From Chersky-806 sp036502405 (GTDB lineage Bacteria > Actinomycetota > Acidimicrobiia > IMCC26256 > JAENVU01), in the NCBI GenBank assembly GCA_036502405.1, contig DASXYP010000065.1, positions 34,159-98,158 of the forward strand: a DNA stretch of 64,000 nt, given 5' to 3'. Below are positions 16,309-24,775 of the stretch, piece by piece. The position numbers and the translations under genes were made by a program. The notes under the pieces are model-generated. The model ran no database searches and had not been told where the DNA came from. It worked only from the letters and a program-made list of their open reading frames with translations. The first letter of the stretch is position 1. The number at the start of each line of letters is the position of its first letter.

Positions 16309-17940
16309 ATGGAGGCCCGGCCCACGCGCGCTTCGACGAGTCGGCCGTTCCCGACGACCGCCGTCCTCCTGGCTGCGGTCGTCGCGCTCGGTCTGGTGCT
16401 CCGGTTGGCCACGATCGTTGCCGGGAAGGGTGGACTGGGCGAGAGCGTGCATCCGGGCTACGACGAGTCGGTTTACGTCGGAGCGGCGTGGCTCGTCGGC
16501 AGGGGTGCCCTTCCCTACCGGGACTTCGTCTACGTGTTCCCTCCGGGGTTTCTCGTATTGCTGTGGCCGGTGACGAAGATCGCCTCGATCTTCGGCGGGC
16601 CTGCGCTCGCCGTCACCTTGGTGCGGCTCCTCGCGGCACTCGTCGGCGCGATCAACGTCTGGCTCGTCGGTCGGATCGGTCGCCGGTGGATGGGCGACGC
16701 CGGCAGCATTGTTGCCGCGCTCGTCTATGCCACCGCGCCTCTCGTCGCGCAGACCGAGGCCTCGGCACTTCAGGAGCCGTTCGTCAACGTGTTCGTCCTG
16801 CTCGCGGTCGTCGTGTGGGCGGCCCGACCTGACGCTGAACGCACGACCCGCCGGCTGATCGCCGCGGGGCTGCTCGTCGGCGCTGCGGTGTCCATCAAGC
16901 TCGTCGCCGGGATGTTCCTCGTCCCGCTGCTCATCGCGATCCCGTTCGCCCGCCCGGTTGCGGACCGTGTGCGCCTGGCCGTCGCCGCGAGCCTGCCCCT
17001 CGCGGTCACCGGTGCCGTGATCGCGCTGTTCGTCGGCTGGCACGCCATCTTCGAGCAGGCGTTCATGGCCCAGGTCCTGCGACCCCAAGACGGTGAAGGT
17101 CTGTCGCGCGTGGACTCCATGCTCCCGGTCCTGCGCGGTCAGCTGCAGCACACGGGCTTCCTCTCGAACCCGAGCGCGTGGATCGCAGTGTTGGTCTTCG
17201 TCACAGTGTGCGCCGGAGCGATCTGGAAGGGGGGACTCCCCGGCCGGCTCTGGGGGACGACGGGGCTCGTCGTCATGGGCGTGCTCATGGCGTCGCCTTC
17301 GTACTTCGCTCACTACGGGGTGCTCATCGCACCGACGGTCGCGCTCATCACCGGCTGGGTACTGACCCGCGCGTACCTCTGGCTCCAGGATCGACACCTC
17401 GTCGCGCCCGCCATCGTCTCGGCGGGCGCGATCCTCGTCGTCGCCGCGATCGGCTTCGCCCAGGCCGCGACTACGGTCGACGAGCTCCCGGTCGGCGTCA
17501 CCCAACTCGGAGACCAGCTCAACACGATCGTCCACGACCGCGGCCGACCCACCGCAGGCGCGGTCTCGAAGGGCATCCTCCATACGCCCGCCGACACATG
17601 TTTTGTCGCCGTGCGTCCGCAACCACTCCTCGACGCGAACCGCGTTCCTTCTGCAGACCGACACGGCCACGTGCTCCTCGACGTCTACGGCAGCGCGCTC
17701 GTCGCCGCGCGGCACGGACACCGGCAACCGTTCGAGCTGCTCAGCGCCGCGTTCCCATCAATCCAACGCGAGATCCTCGAACAAAGCCGCGACTGCGAGT
17801 TCACCGTGTTCTCCCTGCGCCGCTGCATCGCCGGCCGCAAGGACATCACGGCGGCAACCCAGAGGAAGCTGATCGCCGAGACCCGTCCATGGGCCCGCAA
17901 CGGCTGCACCATGATGCGACGCCGAGCAACCTCCAAGTGA
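16309..17940 (+). CDS. GT-C membrane glycosyltransferase (ArnT/PMT-like)
   Basis: A 543-residue polytopic protein with about ten or eleven helices. The first extracellular loop has HPGYDESVYVGAAW, and the next has PYRDFVYVFPPG, with acidic and aromatic residues as in GT39/GT83 dolichyl- or polyprenyl-phosphate-sugar transferases. The C-terminal 130 residues form a soluble, Cys-containing domain. It probably transfers a lipid-linked sugar on the outer face of the membrane. It is bracketed by gene remnants and by a 60-bp direct repeat, which suggests it came in by rearrangement. Confidence 0.8.
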   Translation: MEARPTRASTSRPFPTTAVLLAAVVALGLVLRLATIVAGKGGLGESVHPGYDESVYVGAAWLVGRGALPYRDFVYVFPPGFLVLLWPVTKIASIFGGPALAVTLVRLLAALVGAINVWLVGRIGRRWMGDAGSIVAALVYATAPLVAQTEASALQEPFVNVFVLLAVVVWAARPDAERTTRRLIAAGLLVGAAVSIKLVAGMFLVPLLIAIPFARPVADRVRLAVAASLPLAVTGAVIALFVGWHAIFEQAFMAQVLRPQDGEGLSRVDSMLPVLRGQLQHTGFLSNPSAWIAVLVFVTVCAGAIWKGGLPGRLWGTTGLVVMGVLMASPSYFAHYGVLIAPTVALITGWVLTRAYLWLQDRHLVAPAIVSAGAILVVAAIGFAQAATTVDELPVGVTQLGDQLNTIVHDRGRPTAGAVSKGILHTPADTCFVAVRPQPLLDANRVPSADRHGHVLLDVYGSALVAARHGHRQPFELLSAAFPSIQREILEQSRDCEFTVFSLRRCIAGRKDITAATQRKLIAETRPWARNGCTMMRRRATSK

Positions 17941-18411
17941 TGCACCCCGTCGCGCTCGCGCCTGGAACCAGGCGCGTGCGTGAATGTCACCCTTCAGGAT
18001 CGACGACATGGTGAGCGAGGAGTGTGGTCATCTACCGTGATGGTGTGGCAGGACGGACGTGGGGATTCGTGGTCTTGGCGGTCGCGCTCGCGATCGTCGT
18101 GCCCGCGTGTGACTCTCGTCGAGCTCGCGGTAGGTCCATGCTGGCCCGGGGTGCCCCGCACGATCCGCGCCGTGGAGGTTGCGTGCCCCGACTCCGACCG
18201 CCCCTGGACCAGCTCGACCAGGAGGGCGAGATGCGAAGCGCCCTGCGCCGGCTCCGGCGCCTGGGCTGCGAGCTGCCCTACGAACGCGACACCTCGGGTC
18301 TCGGCGCGCAGGTCGGACCGGCGAGTGTCGCGCATAGGCAGATCCTCGGCTGCGTGGTACTGGAGCGGTACTGGTCCGCCGGTGTTCTCCCAAAACTCTT
18401 CTGAAGATGGG
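17941..18411. other. Stretch between the glycosyltransferase and rnpB, probably decayed
   Basis: A frame at 18024-18404 (plus strand, GTG start) opens with a lipobox-like signal sequence (VVLAVALAIVVPACDS) and ends with a segment that could be coding (RQILGCVVLERYWSAGVLPKLF), but the middle is Arg/Pro-rich and unconvincing. I treat it as a possible decayed lipoprotein gene rather than a functional one. No other gene seen. Confidence 0.35.
18068..18128 (+). repeat. Direct repeat copy B flanking the glycosyltransferase gene
   Basis: The partner of 16102-16160: the same orientation, about 1.97 kb away, near-identical over about 60 bases with one two-base insertion just after the lipobox-like Cys codon. 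Confidence 0.75.
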
Positions 18412-18820
18412 GCGTAGTGGTGAGGTGGCCTGTACGCCGGATTCTGTGCCGGCACCTCGCGGTGCCGGTGGCGACCATCCATCTCGGCCGGCGGTTGCCC
18501 GACGGCTCCAGCGGCCTACCCGGAGGTGTGTGACGCGAACGCCACGCGGACGGGCCGTCCTCCTCCTGTCTGGCCTTGCTCCTGGTGGGGTTTACCGAGC
18601 CGCCCGGGTCACCCCGGGCGCTGGTGCGCTCTTACCGCACCGTTGCACCCTTGCCTGTGCGGACCGGTCGCCCGGTCCGCCATCGGCGGTCTGTTCTCTG
18701 TGGCACTGTCCTGCGGGTCGCCCCGACTGGGTGTTACCCAGCACCGTGCCCTGCGGAGTCCGGACGTTCCTCGGACGGGTCGAGCCCGTACGCGGTCGCC
18801 CGGCCACCTCACCACTACGC
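18412..18820 (-). ncRNA. rnpB: RNase P RNA, bacterial class A
   Basis: The RNA subunit of RNase P, which matures tRNA 5' ends. On the minus strand the universally conserved 5' core GAGGAACGTCCGGACTCC is present (plus-strand 18755-18773 region), as is the 3' core ACAGAATCCGGCGTACAGGCC near 18425-18445. Internal conserved blocks such as GGTAAGGGTGCAACGGTG and GGTAAACCCC are also there. The 5' and 3' ends form a perfect 19-bp P1 helix (18820-18802 with 18430-18412). Length about 409 nt, as expected for actinobacterial class A. Confidence 0.97.
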
Positions 18821-18938
18821 ACCGACAGTCTCGCACCTCGCCCGGATCGCGCGGGCCCCGAAGTGAATTCGGCGTAGCGAAAGCGCCAACTCGGTGTGTA
18901 GTGTCACGCGGTCCAGGGAGGGACCGAGAGGGGCAAGG

Positions 18939-21900
18939 GTGAGTCCAGCGATCCGCGCGCGAGCCGATTCGCGCCGCAACGGCCGGGTCTTCGGGGCCCG
19001 GCGGTACGTCGTCCTCGCGATGGTCGTCGCCGTCATCGGGGCCTTCGTCGCGGTGGTTCCCCGTGCCGAGCGGGCCGAGGCCGCGAGCCTCCCCAGCGGG
19101 TTCACGTCGACCGCGGTCTTCAGCGGCCTGACGCTGCCGACGGCGGTGGCCTTCTCACCCGACGGGAAGGTCTACGTCGCCGAGAAGAGCGGCATCATCA
19201 AGGTGTTCCCGAACGCGTCGTCGAACAACGGGATCGTGTTCAAGGATCTGTCGACCCGCACGTTCGACTTCTGGGACCGAGGGATGCTGGGCCTGACCGT
19301 CGACCCCCGCATGGGGAACGGCACCGGCCACGACTTCGTCTACGTCCTGTACGCGACGGACGCGCCTCCCGGCCAGTCTCCACCGGTCTGGCACGACGAC
19401 TGCCCGACGCCTCCTGGCGGGCTGACCGACGGCTGCATCGTCACGAGCACGCTGTCGCGCATCCCGGTCAACAGCAACGGCACCTCGGGCGCGGAGCAGA
19501 TCCTCATCAGCAACGAATGGTGCCAGCAGTTCACGACGCACTCCGCCGGCCACCTGGCGTTCGGTCCCGACGGGAACCTGTACGTCAGCGGTGGTGACGG
19601 CGGCAGCTACGAGAACGCGGACTGGGGCCAGTTCGGCGGGAGCCTGCCGAACTCCCCGACGCCGGTGAACCCGTGCGGCGACCCGCCGGGCGGCAAGGGA
19701 GTGGCGAACACGTCGCCGACGGGTCGCGGTGGTGCGATGCGGTCGCAGAGCCCGCGCCGACCGGCCGGCGAAGCGCGCGTCCTGAGCGGCACGGTGCTCC
19801 GCCTGAACCCGGACACCGGCGCCGGCGTGTCGGGCAACCCGATGTTCAACGCGTCCAGCCCGTCGGCGAACTCGTCGCGCATCCTCGCCTACGGGATGCG
19901 CAACCCGTTCCGGTTCACCGTCCGGCCCAACACGAACGAGCTCTGGGTCGCCGACGTCGGCTGGGGGATCTACGAGGAGATCAACCGCATCCCGACGCTC
20001 ACCCCGGCGAAGGCGCCGAACTTCGGCTGGCCGTGCGTGGAGGACCAGACGCACCTGTCCGGATACCGCGACCTCGACATGTGCAAGGCGCTGTACAACG
20101 ACACCGTCGATCCGCCGACCGACCCGTACTTCGCCTACGAGCACGGCCAGAAGGTCAACGGGAACGACACGTGCGGGTTCGCCGACGGGACCGCGATCAC
20201 CGGGGTCGCGTTCTACACCGGGAACCGGTACCCGTCGAGCTACGCGAACTCGCTGTTCTTCGCCGACGACGTGCGCAACTGCATCTACGTGATGACCGCG
20301 GGAGCGAACGGTCTCCCGGACACGTCCACCGCGCGCACCTTCGTCGACGACTCGGACAACCCCGCGCCCGTGGACCTCGAGGTGGACCCGGCGTCGAAGG
20401 ACATCTTCTACGTCAACATCGCCCAAGGGACGGTCAACCGGATCTCGTACACCTCGTCGAACCGTGCGCCCGTCGCCTCGGCGACGGCGACGCCCACATC
20501 CGGTGCCGCGCCGCTCTCCGTCCAGCTGAACGGATCGGCATCGAGCGACCCGGACGGTGACGCCCTGACCTACTCATGGGACACGGACGGCAACGGCAGC
20601 TTCGGCGACGCAACCGGCAAGACGCCGACGGTGAGCTACGCCTCGGGCGGGACCTACCACCCGCGCCTGCTCGTGACGGACCCCGGAGGGTTGTCGAACA
20701 CCAGCAGCGCACTGACCGTCACCGTCACGAGCGCCGCAGGCCCGACGAACACCGCCGCCCCGGTGATCGGCGGGACGTTCCAGGTCGGCTCCACGGTGCT
20801 CGGCGGGACCGGGACGTGGACCGGCGCGGCCCCGATCACCTACGTGCGCCAGTGGCAGCGGTGCACGACCTCCGCGGGCTCGACGTGCACCGACATCGGC
20901 GGCGCGACCGCGTCCACCTACTCGTTGCAGCTCGCCGACCAGGGCAAGCACATCCGCGAACGCGTCACCGCGACCAACGCCGGAGGCACCAGCTCGGCGG
21001 CGTCGACGCTGCACGGACCGGTCATCGCGGGGACCAACGCGCCGCCGACCCCGGTCATCGACACCCCGGCGGCCACCCTGACGTGGAAGTCCGGCGACAC
21101 GGTGAGCTTCTCGGGCCACGCCACCGACCCGCAGGACGGCACCGAGCCCGCGAGCCGCTTGTCGTGGAACCTCATCCTCGGACACTGCACGAACCTCGGA
21201 TGCCACACGCACCCGCTGACGACACGCACGGGGATCGCGTCCGGCACGATCGCCGCGCCCGACCATCAGGCGCCGTCCTACATCCAGCTCACGCTCACCG
21301 CGACGGACGCGTCGGGCGCGACGGCGAGCGTGGTCCGGCGCATCGATCCCAAGACGGTGAACCTGACGTTCAAGACCACGCCCGCGGGCCTCTCGCTGGC
21401 GGTAGGCGCGGAGCAGAGCGCGCCGGCGCCCTTCACCCAGGAGTGGGTCGTCGGCTCGCAGGTCCAGCTCAACGCACCGACCCAGCAGACGGTCGGCGGG
21501 ACCGCCTACACGTTCTCGGGTTGGTCGGCCGGCGGCGCCGCGACGCACACCGAGAAGGCACCCGCGAGCAACACCACCTACACGGCCAACTACACGTCGG
21601 CGTGCTCGGGCTCGACGTACGCGTCCGCGGTCCTGGCGAACAACCCGTGGACCTACTGGCGGTTGGGCGACAAGAGCGGGACGACCGCGGCCGACGCGAG
21701 CCCCAACGCCCGGCCGGGGACGTACGCCGGCGGCGTGGGCCTGCTGAAGGTCGGCGCCATCGCCGGCGACAAGAACGCCTCCGTGTCGCTCGACGGTGCG
21801 AACGACAACATCATCCGCAAGGGCATCACCAACTTCCCGACGACGGCGATCAGCGCGGAGCTGTGGCTCAAGACCTCCGACACCACGAAGGAGGCGGGGA

Positions 21901-22526
21901 TCGTCTCGTACGCGGCGAGCTCGTCCGCCGACGAATTCCAGCTCCGCGATTATCGCAACCTCCGCGTCTACGTGAAGGGTGCGGTCGTGACGACGGGCGT
22001 CGCCCTCAACGACAACCAGTGGCACCACCTGGTGGTCACGTGGAAGTCGAACGGCGGGTCGATACGGGTCTACAAGGACGGTGCGCTGGCCTACAAGAAC
22101 ACGATCCCGGTGCAGGCCGGCACGTCGCTCACCGGCGGTGGTGCGCTCGTCCTCGGCCAGGAGCAGGACTCGGTCGGCGGCGGCTTCGACCCGGCCCAGG
22201 CGTTCCTCGGCAAGCTCGACGAGTTCGCGCTCTACCGCAAGGTGCTCGCCGCGGCCGAGGCGAAGGCCGACCACGACGCAGGGGCCACTGCTCCGGTGTG
22301 CGGGGCGGCGAAGGCGGCGTCGGTGCGGGCGCAGTCCGCGTCGACCCCGCGGCTGGTTCCCGGCTCGGAGTTCCTGCCGAGCCTGCCGCGCGGCGCGACG
22401 AGCGTGAGCGCGACGAGCGGGCTGCGGTCGTCGACCACCGTGACGGGTGCAGCGGCGCTCGCCGCGGCCGAGCCGGTCGACGCCGACCACTCGTGGTTCT
22501 GCCCGCTGCTCGGGCGGCAGACCTAG
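18939..22526 (+). CDS. Secreted PQQ-type sugar (sorbosone/glucose) dehydrogenase with PKD, Ig-like and LamG domains
   Basis: A 1195-residue exported protein. After a signal peptide (VVLAMVVAVIGAFVAVV) comes a six-bladed GSDH-type propeller (about residues 50-500: FSPDGKVYVAEKSG, HLAFGPDGNLYVSGGDGG, YGMRNPFRF, WVADVGW). A PKD domain follows (NGSASSDPDGDALTYSWD), then Ig-like repeats, and a LamG/concanavalin domain near residues 910-1100 (VSLDGANDNI, WHHLVVTWKSNGGSIRVYKDG). The catalytic propeller oxidises sugars with PQQ, and the other domains suggest binding to surface glycans. GTG at 18939 follows GAGAGGGG. The DNA is divergent from rnpB. Confidence 0.88.
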   Translation: MSPAIRARADSRRNGRVFGARRYVVLAMVVAVIGAFVAVVPRAERAEAASLPSGFTSTAVFSGLTLPTAVAFSPDGKVYVAEKSGIIKVFPNASSNNGIVFKDLSTRTFDFWDRGMLGLTVDPRMGNGTGHDFVYVLYATDAPPGQSPPVWHDDCPTPPGGLTDGCIVTSTLSRIPVNSNGTSGAEQILISNEWCQQFTTHSAGHLAFGPDGNLYVSGGDGGSYENADWGQFGGSLPNSPTPVNPCGDPPGGKGVANTSPTGRGGAMRSQSPRRPAGEARVLSGTVLRLNPDTGAGVSGNPMFNASSPSANSSRILAYGMRNPFRFTVRPNTNELWVADVGWGIYEEINRIPTLTPAKAPNFGWPCVEDQTHLSGYRDLDMCKALYNDTVDPPTDPYFAYEHGQKVNGNDTCGFADGTAITGVAFYTGNRYPSSYANSLFFADDVRNCIYVMTAGANGLPDTSTARTFVDDSDNPAPVDLEVDPASKDIFYVNIAQGTVNRISYTSSNRAPVASATATPTSGAAPLSVQLNGSASSDPDGDALTYSWDTDGNGSFGDATGKTPTVSYASGGTYHPRLLVTDPGGLSNTSSALTVTVTSAAGPTNTAAPVIGGTFQVGSTVLGGTGTWTGAAPITYVRQWQRCTTSAGSTCTDIGGATASTYSLQLADQGKHIRERVTATNAGGTSSAASTLHGPVIAGTNAPPTPVIDTPAATLTWKSGDTVSFSGHATDPQDGTEPASRLSWNLILGHCTNLGCHTHPLTTRTGIASGTIAAPDHQAPSYIQLTLTATDASGATASVVRRIDPKTVNLTFKTTPAGLSLAVGAEQSAPAPFTQEWVVGSQVQLNAPTQQTVGGTAYTFSGWSAGGAATHTEKAPASNTTYTANYTSACSGSTYASAVLANNPWTYWRLGDKSGTTAADASPNARPGTYAGGVGLLKVGAIAGDKNASVSLDGANDNIIRKGITNFPTTAISAELWLKTSDTTKEAGIVSYAASSSADEFQLRDYRNLRVYVKGAVVTTGVALNDNQWHHLVVTWKSNGGSIRVYKDGALAYKNTIPVQAGTSLTGGGALVLGQEQDSVGGGFDPAQAFLGKLDEFALYRKVLAAAEAKADHDAGATAPVCGAAKAASVRAQSASTPRLVPGSEFLPSLPRGATSVSATSGLRSSTTVTGAAALAAAEPVDADHSWFCPLLGRQT

Positions 22527-22963
22527 CCCTCGGTCGGGATCGAGCCTGCGGCGCGCGCCTGGCGCGCGCCGATCAGCCCACCGACCAGTCCGAAGACGGC
22601 CGCGAACAGGATGCTGCCGAAGAGCTGGCCGGCGGTGAAGACGGGGTCGGGACCGGTGAACAGACCCTGGGCCTCGCCGCGCGCCGCCCAGATGATCACG
22701 CGCAGGGGGATCCAGAGCACGAGCGCGCCGACCCCCGCGAGGAGCCCGTTCGAGAGAGGTGAGCCCGGTGCGCGGCGACCGGCGACGAGCCCGGCGATGA
22801 CGTACGCGGCGAACAGTGCGATCGCGAAGAGCGGCACCCATCCGCTGCTGTCGAAGTGGTCGACCTCGTGGTCGACCAGCGCGCGGAGCGCGGTGAGCGG
22901 CACGATGACGAGCAGCCCGGCGACGGCACCCCGTCCCACGGCTCGTGCATCGAAGGTCGCCAC
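22523..22963 (-). CDS. Membrane protein, four helices
   Basis: A 146-residue hydrophobic protein with about four membrane segments, Gly/Ala-rich, with small-residue motifs (GLVAGRRAPGSPLSNGLLAGVG and FGLVGGLIGARQAR). The pattern resembles small TIGR04086- or DUF-type envelope proteins, but I cannot assign a family. Its stop overlaps the end of the convergent dehydrogenase gene. It lies 12 bp downstream of the exchanger gene and is probably co-transcribed with it. Confidence 0.65.
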   Translation of the reverse strand: MATFDARAVGRGAVAGLLVIVPLTALRALVDHEVDHFDSSGWVPLFAIALFAAYVIAGLVAGRRAPGSPLSNGLLAGVGALVLWIPLRVIIWAARGEAQGLFTGPDPVFTAGQLFGSILFAAVFGLVGGLIGARQARAAGSIPTEG

Positions 22964-22975
22964 GGAGTCAGCCTG

Positions 22976-24277
22976 TCACGCGGGCTCGGGCGCGGGTGCG
23001 TCACCACGCGCCAGCTCGACGACGGGCACCCGCAGGCCGTCTCGCAGCACGCGGGGGAACGCGGCCCGGTCGCGGGCGATGATCACGGCGGCCAGCACCA
23101 GGTATGTGACGCCCACGGCGATGCGCTCGAGCTCACGGATGCTCTCGGGGAGGGCTGCGCCGAGGACGAACTGGGAAAGGAACAGCCCGAGCAGCATCAG
23201 CGCCTCCTTCACGTTGATCGACCGGTTCGCCAGCACTGCGACGGCGAACGCGGACTGCGCCGCGGTGAGGAAGAGCTCCTCGCGCTGGAGCGCGTCGAGC
23301 GGGAGCCCGTGCAACGAGGACGACGAGATCGCGAACACGATCGGGAGGCTGCCGACGAGCAGGGTCCACTGGTTGACCTTCGACGAGAGCAGCGCGCCGA
23401 GGGCGGCGTTCGTGTTGAGCCGCCACGCGAAGAGCCCCGCGATCAGCAGCTCCGGCGCCTCCGATGCGAGCGGTGCCAACCACTGGACGAGGAGGAACTC
23501 GTCGATGCCGAACTGCGCGCCGGTGTGGACGAGCGCCTCCGCGAACCCCTCCGCGCTGGCCAGGATCACCCCGGCGGCGAAGGCGAGCATCAGCCCGACA
23601 ACGACCCGACGCTTCACCTTCGGCAGCCGGCCGATCAGCTCCGACGGACCGACGAGGTGCGGGGACTCGGCGGGCGCGCGGGCGATCCGCACGAGGTAGG
23701 CCACGAAGAGGCCGATCAGCACGACCGAGTCGAAGAGGGTGAGCGAGCGCTTCAGGCAGAGGGTGAGGGAGTAGACGGTCGCCAGCGTGAGGAACGCGAT
23801 CTCGACGGAGTGCGACCGGTCGAGGTGGACCTCGTCGTCCAACGGCCCGGTGTAGCTGCCGGCCCGGGCGAGCTTGCGCATCCGCCACGCGGCCAGCAGC
23901 ACGACGAGTGACCAGCCCACGCCGATGAGCAGCCGGTTCCCGCCGGTCATGTTGGCCAGGGCGAGCGGGGCGTACTTGTCCGGGTTGGTCCCGGCCTTGG
24001 ACGTGAAGACGAAGTCGACCGCGTACTCCGGGAGCACCGCGATGAGCGCGAGCACCGCGAGGGCGAGCCCGGCCGAGACGTCGAGCTGGAGGACCTCGGC
24101 CGCCCAGGCGAGCAGGAACGCCGCACCGACCACGGCCAACCCGAACAGCACGGCCTGCACCCAGCTCGCCGGGCTGAGGCCCCCGAGGCGCAGCGCCAGC
24201 CCGGGGATCGTGAGCACGACCCCGCCCACGAGTGCCGTCAGCTGTCCCCGGCGGTGGTCGGCTGCGTCGGCCTCCAT
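22976..24277 (-). CDS. Cation/Ca2+ exchanger family transporter
   Basis: A 433-residue membrane protein with two repeated halves of about five helices, the CaCA superfamily plan. The alpha-repeat-like motifs are ALIAVLPEYAVDFV with ALANMTGGNRLLIG in the first half, and QWLAPLASEAPELLIAG with LLSSKVNQWTLLVGSLP in the second. The acidic residues in these motifs usually coordinate the transported cation. It probably exchanges Ca2+ or another cation for Na+ or H+ at the cytoplasmic membrane. Confidence 0.85.
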   Translation of the reverse strand: MEADAADHRRGQLTALVGGVVLTIPGLALRLGGLSPASWVQAVLFGLAVVGAAFLLAWAAEVLQLDVSAGLALAVLALIAVLPEYAVDFVFTSKAGTNPDKYAPLALANMTGGNRLLIGVGWSLVVLLAAWRMRKLARAGSYTGPLDDEVHLDRSHSVEIAFLTLATVYSLTLCLKRSLTLFDSVVLIGLFVAYLVRIARAPAESPHLVGPSELIGRLPKVKRRVVVGLMLAFAAGVILASAEGFAEALVHTGAQFGIDEFLLVQWLAPLASEAPELLIAGLFAWRLNTNAALGALLSSKVNQWTLLVGSLPIVFAISSSSLHGLPLDALQREELFLTAAQSAFAVAVLANRSINVKEALMLLGLFLSQFVLGAALPESIRELERIAVGVTYLVLAAVIIARDRAAFPRVLRDGLRVPVVELARGDAPAPEPA

Positions 24278-24403
24278 CGAGCCGATCCTACGGGGGCCGC
24301 CCCGGAGCGCCGGGGTCGGCCCGGCCGTCGGCCTCTCAGGTCGGGCGGAATACGCGCCGAAAGAACGCCGTTGGAAGGTTCCGATTTCCAGAACGGGTTG
24401 CGC

Positions 24404-24658
24404 ATGATGGCACTACAGGGTCTTCCGGTTACCGGTGGCTGGCGGCAGCGGGCAGCCTGTCGCGGCATCGACCCCGAGGTGTTCCATCCCGGTGAGGAGG
24501 ACGACCCCTCCCGGGCGAAGGCGATCTGCGCAGAGTGCCCGGTACGGGAGGCATGTCTCGAGCACGCACTCGCCGTGCGCGAGAAGCACGGCGTGTGGGG
24601 TGGGCTCACCGAGCGGGAGCGCCGGCGGGTCCTGCGCCAGCGACGCCGGTCCGCCTAG
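24404..24658 (+). CDS. WhiB-family iron-sulfur transcription regulator
   Basis: An 84-residue Wbl protein. The four cluster-binding cysteines are C19, C42, C45 and C51 (ACRG, ICAECPVREAC), followed by the turn GVWGG (residues 63-67) and a basic tail (RERRRVLRQRRRS) that contacts DNA. WhiB proteins occur only in Actinobacteria and their phages; they bind a [4Fe-4S] cluster and act with sigma factors. ATG at 24404 or 24407 is the likely start. The 120-bp upstream region is free for a promoter. Confidence 0.93.
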   Translation: MMALQGLPVTGGWRQRAACRGIDPEVFHPGEEDDPSRAKAICAECPVREACLEHALAVREKHGVWGGLTERERRRVLRQRRRSA

Positions 24659-24775
24659 CCGCCGGAGGTCGCCCGGACTCCCGCGGTCCGGCGTTGCCCT
24701 CCGGAGGTCTTCCGGGCGCGGTCTGGACCTCCACGCTTCGATCTTCCGGGGTCGGCGTTCTCTAACGTCCCCCTG

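Noticed and set aside
15559..17727. 722-codon minus-strand frame opposite the glycosyltransferase
   Set aside because: Only the last 119 codons (from 15918) look like a protein; the rest is antisense to the GT-C gene and rich in Arg, Asp and Glu.
23133..23888. Long minus-strand frame inside the cation exchanger gene
   Set aside because: It is an out-of-phase shadow with Arg/Ala/Pro-rich translation, whereas the exchanger frame has clear membrane helices and family motifs.
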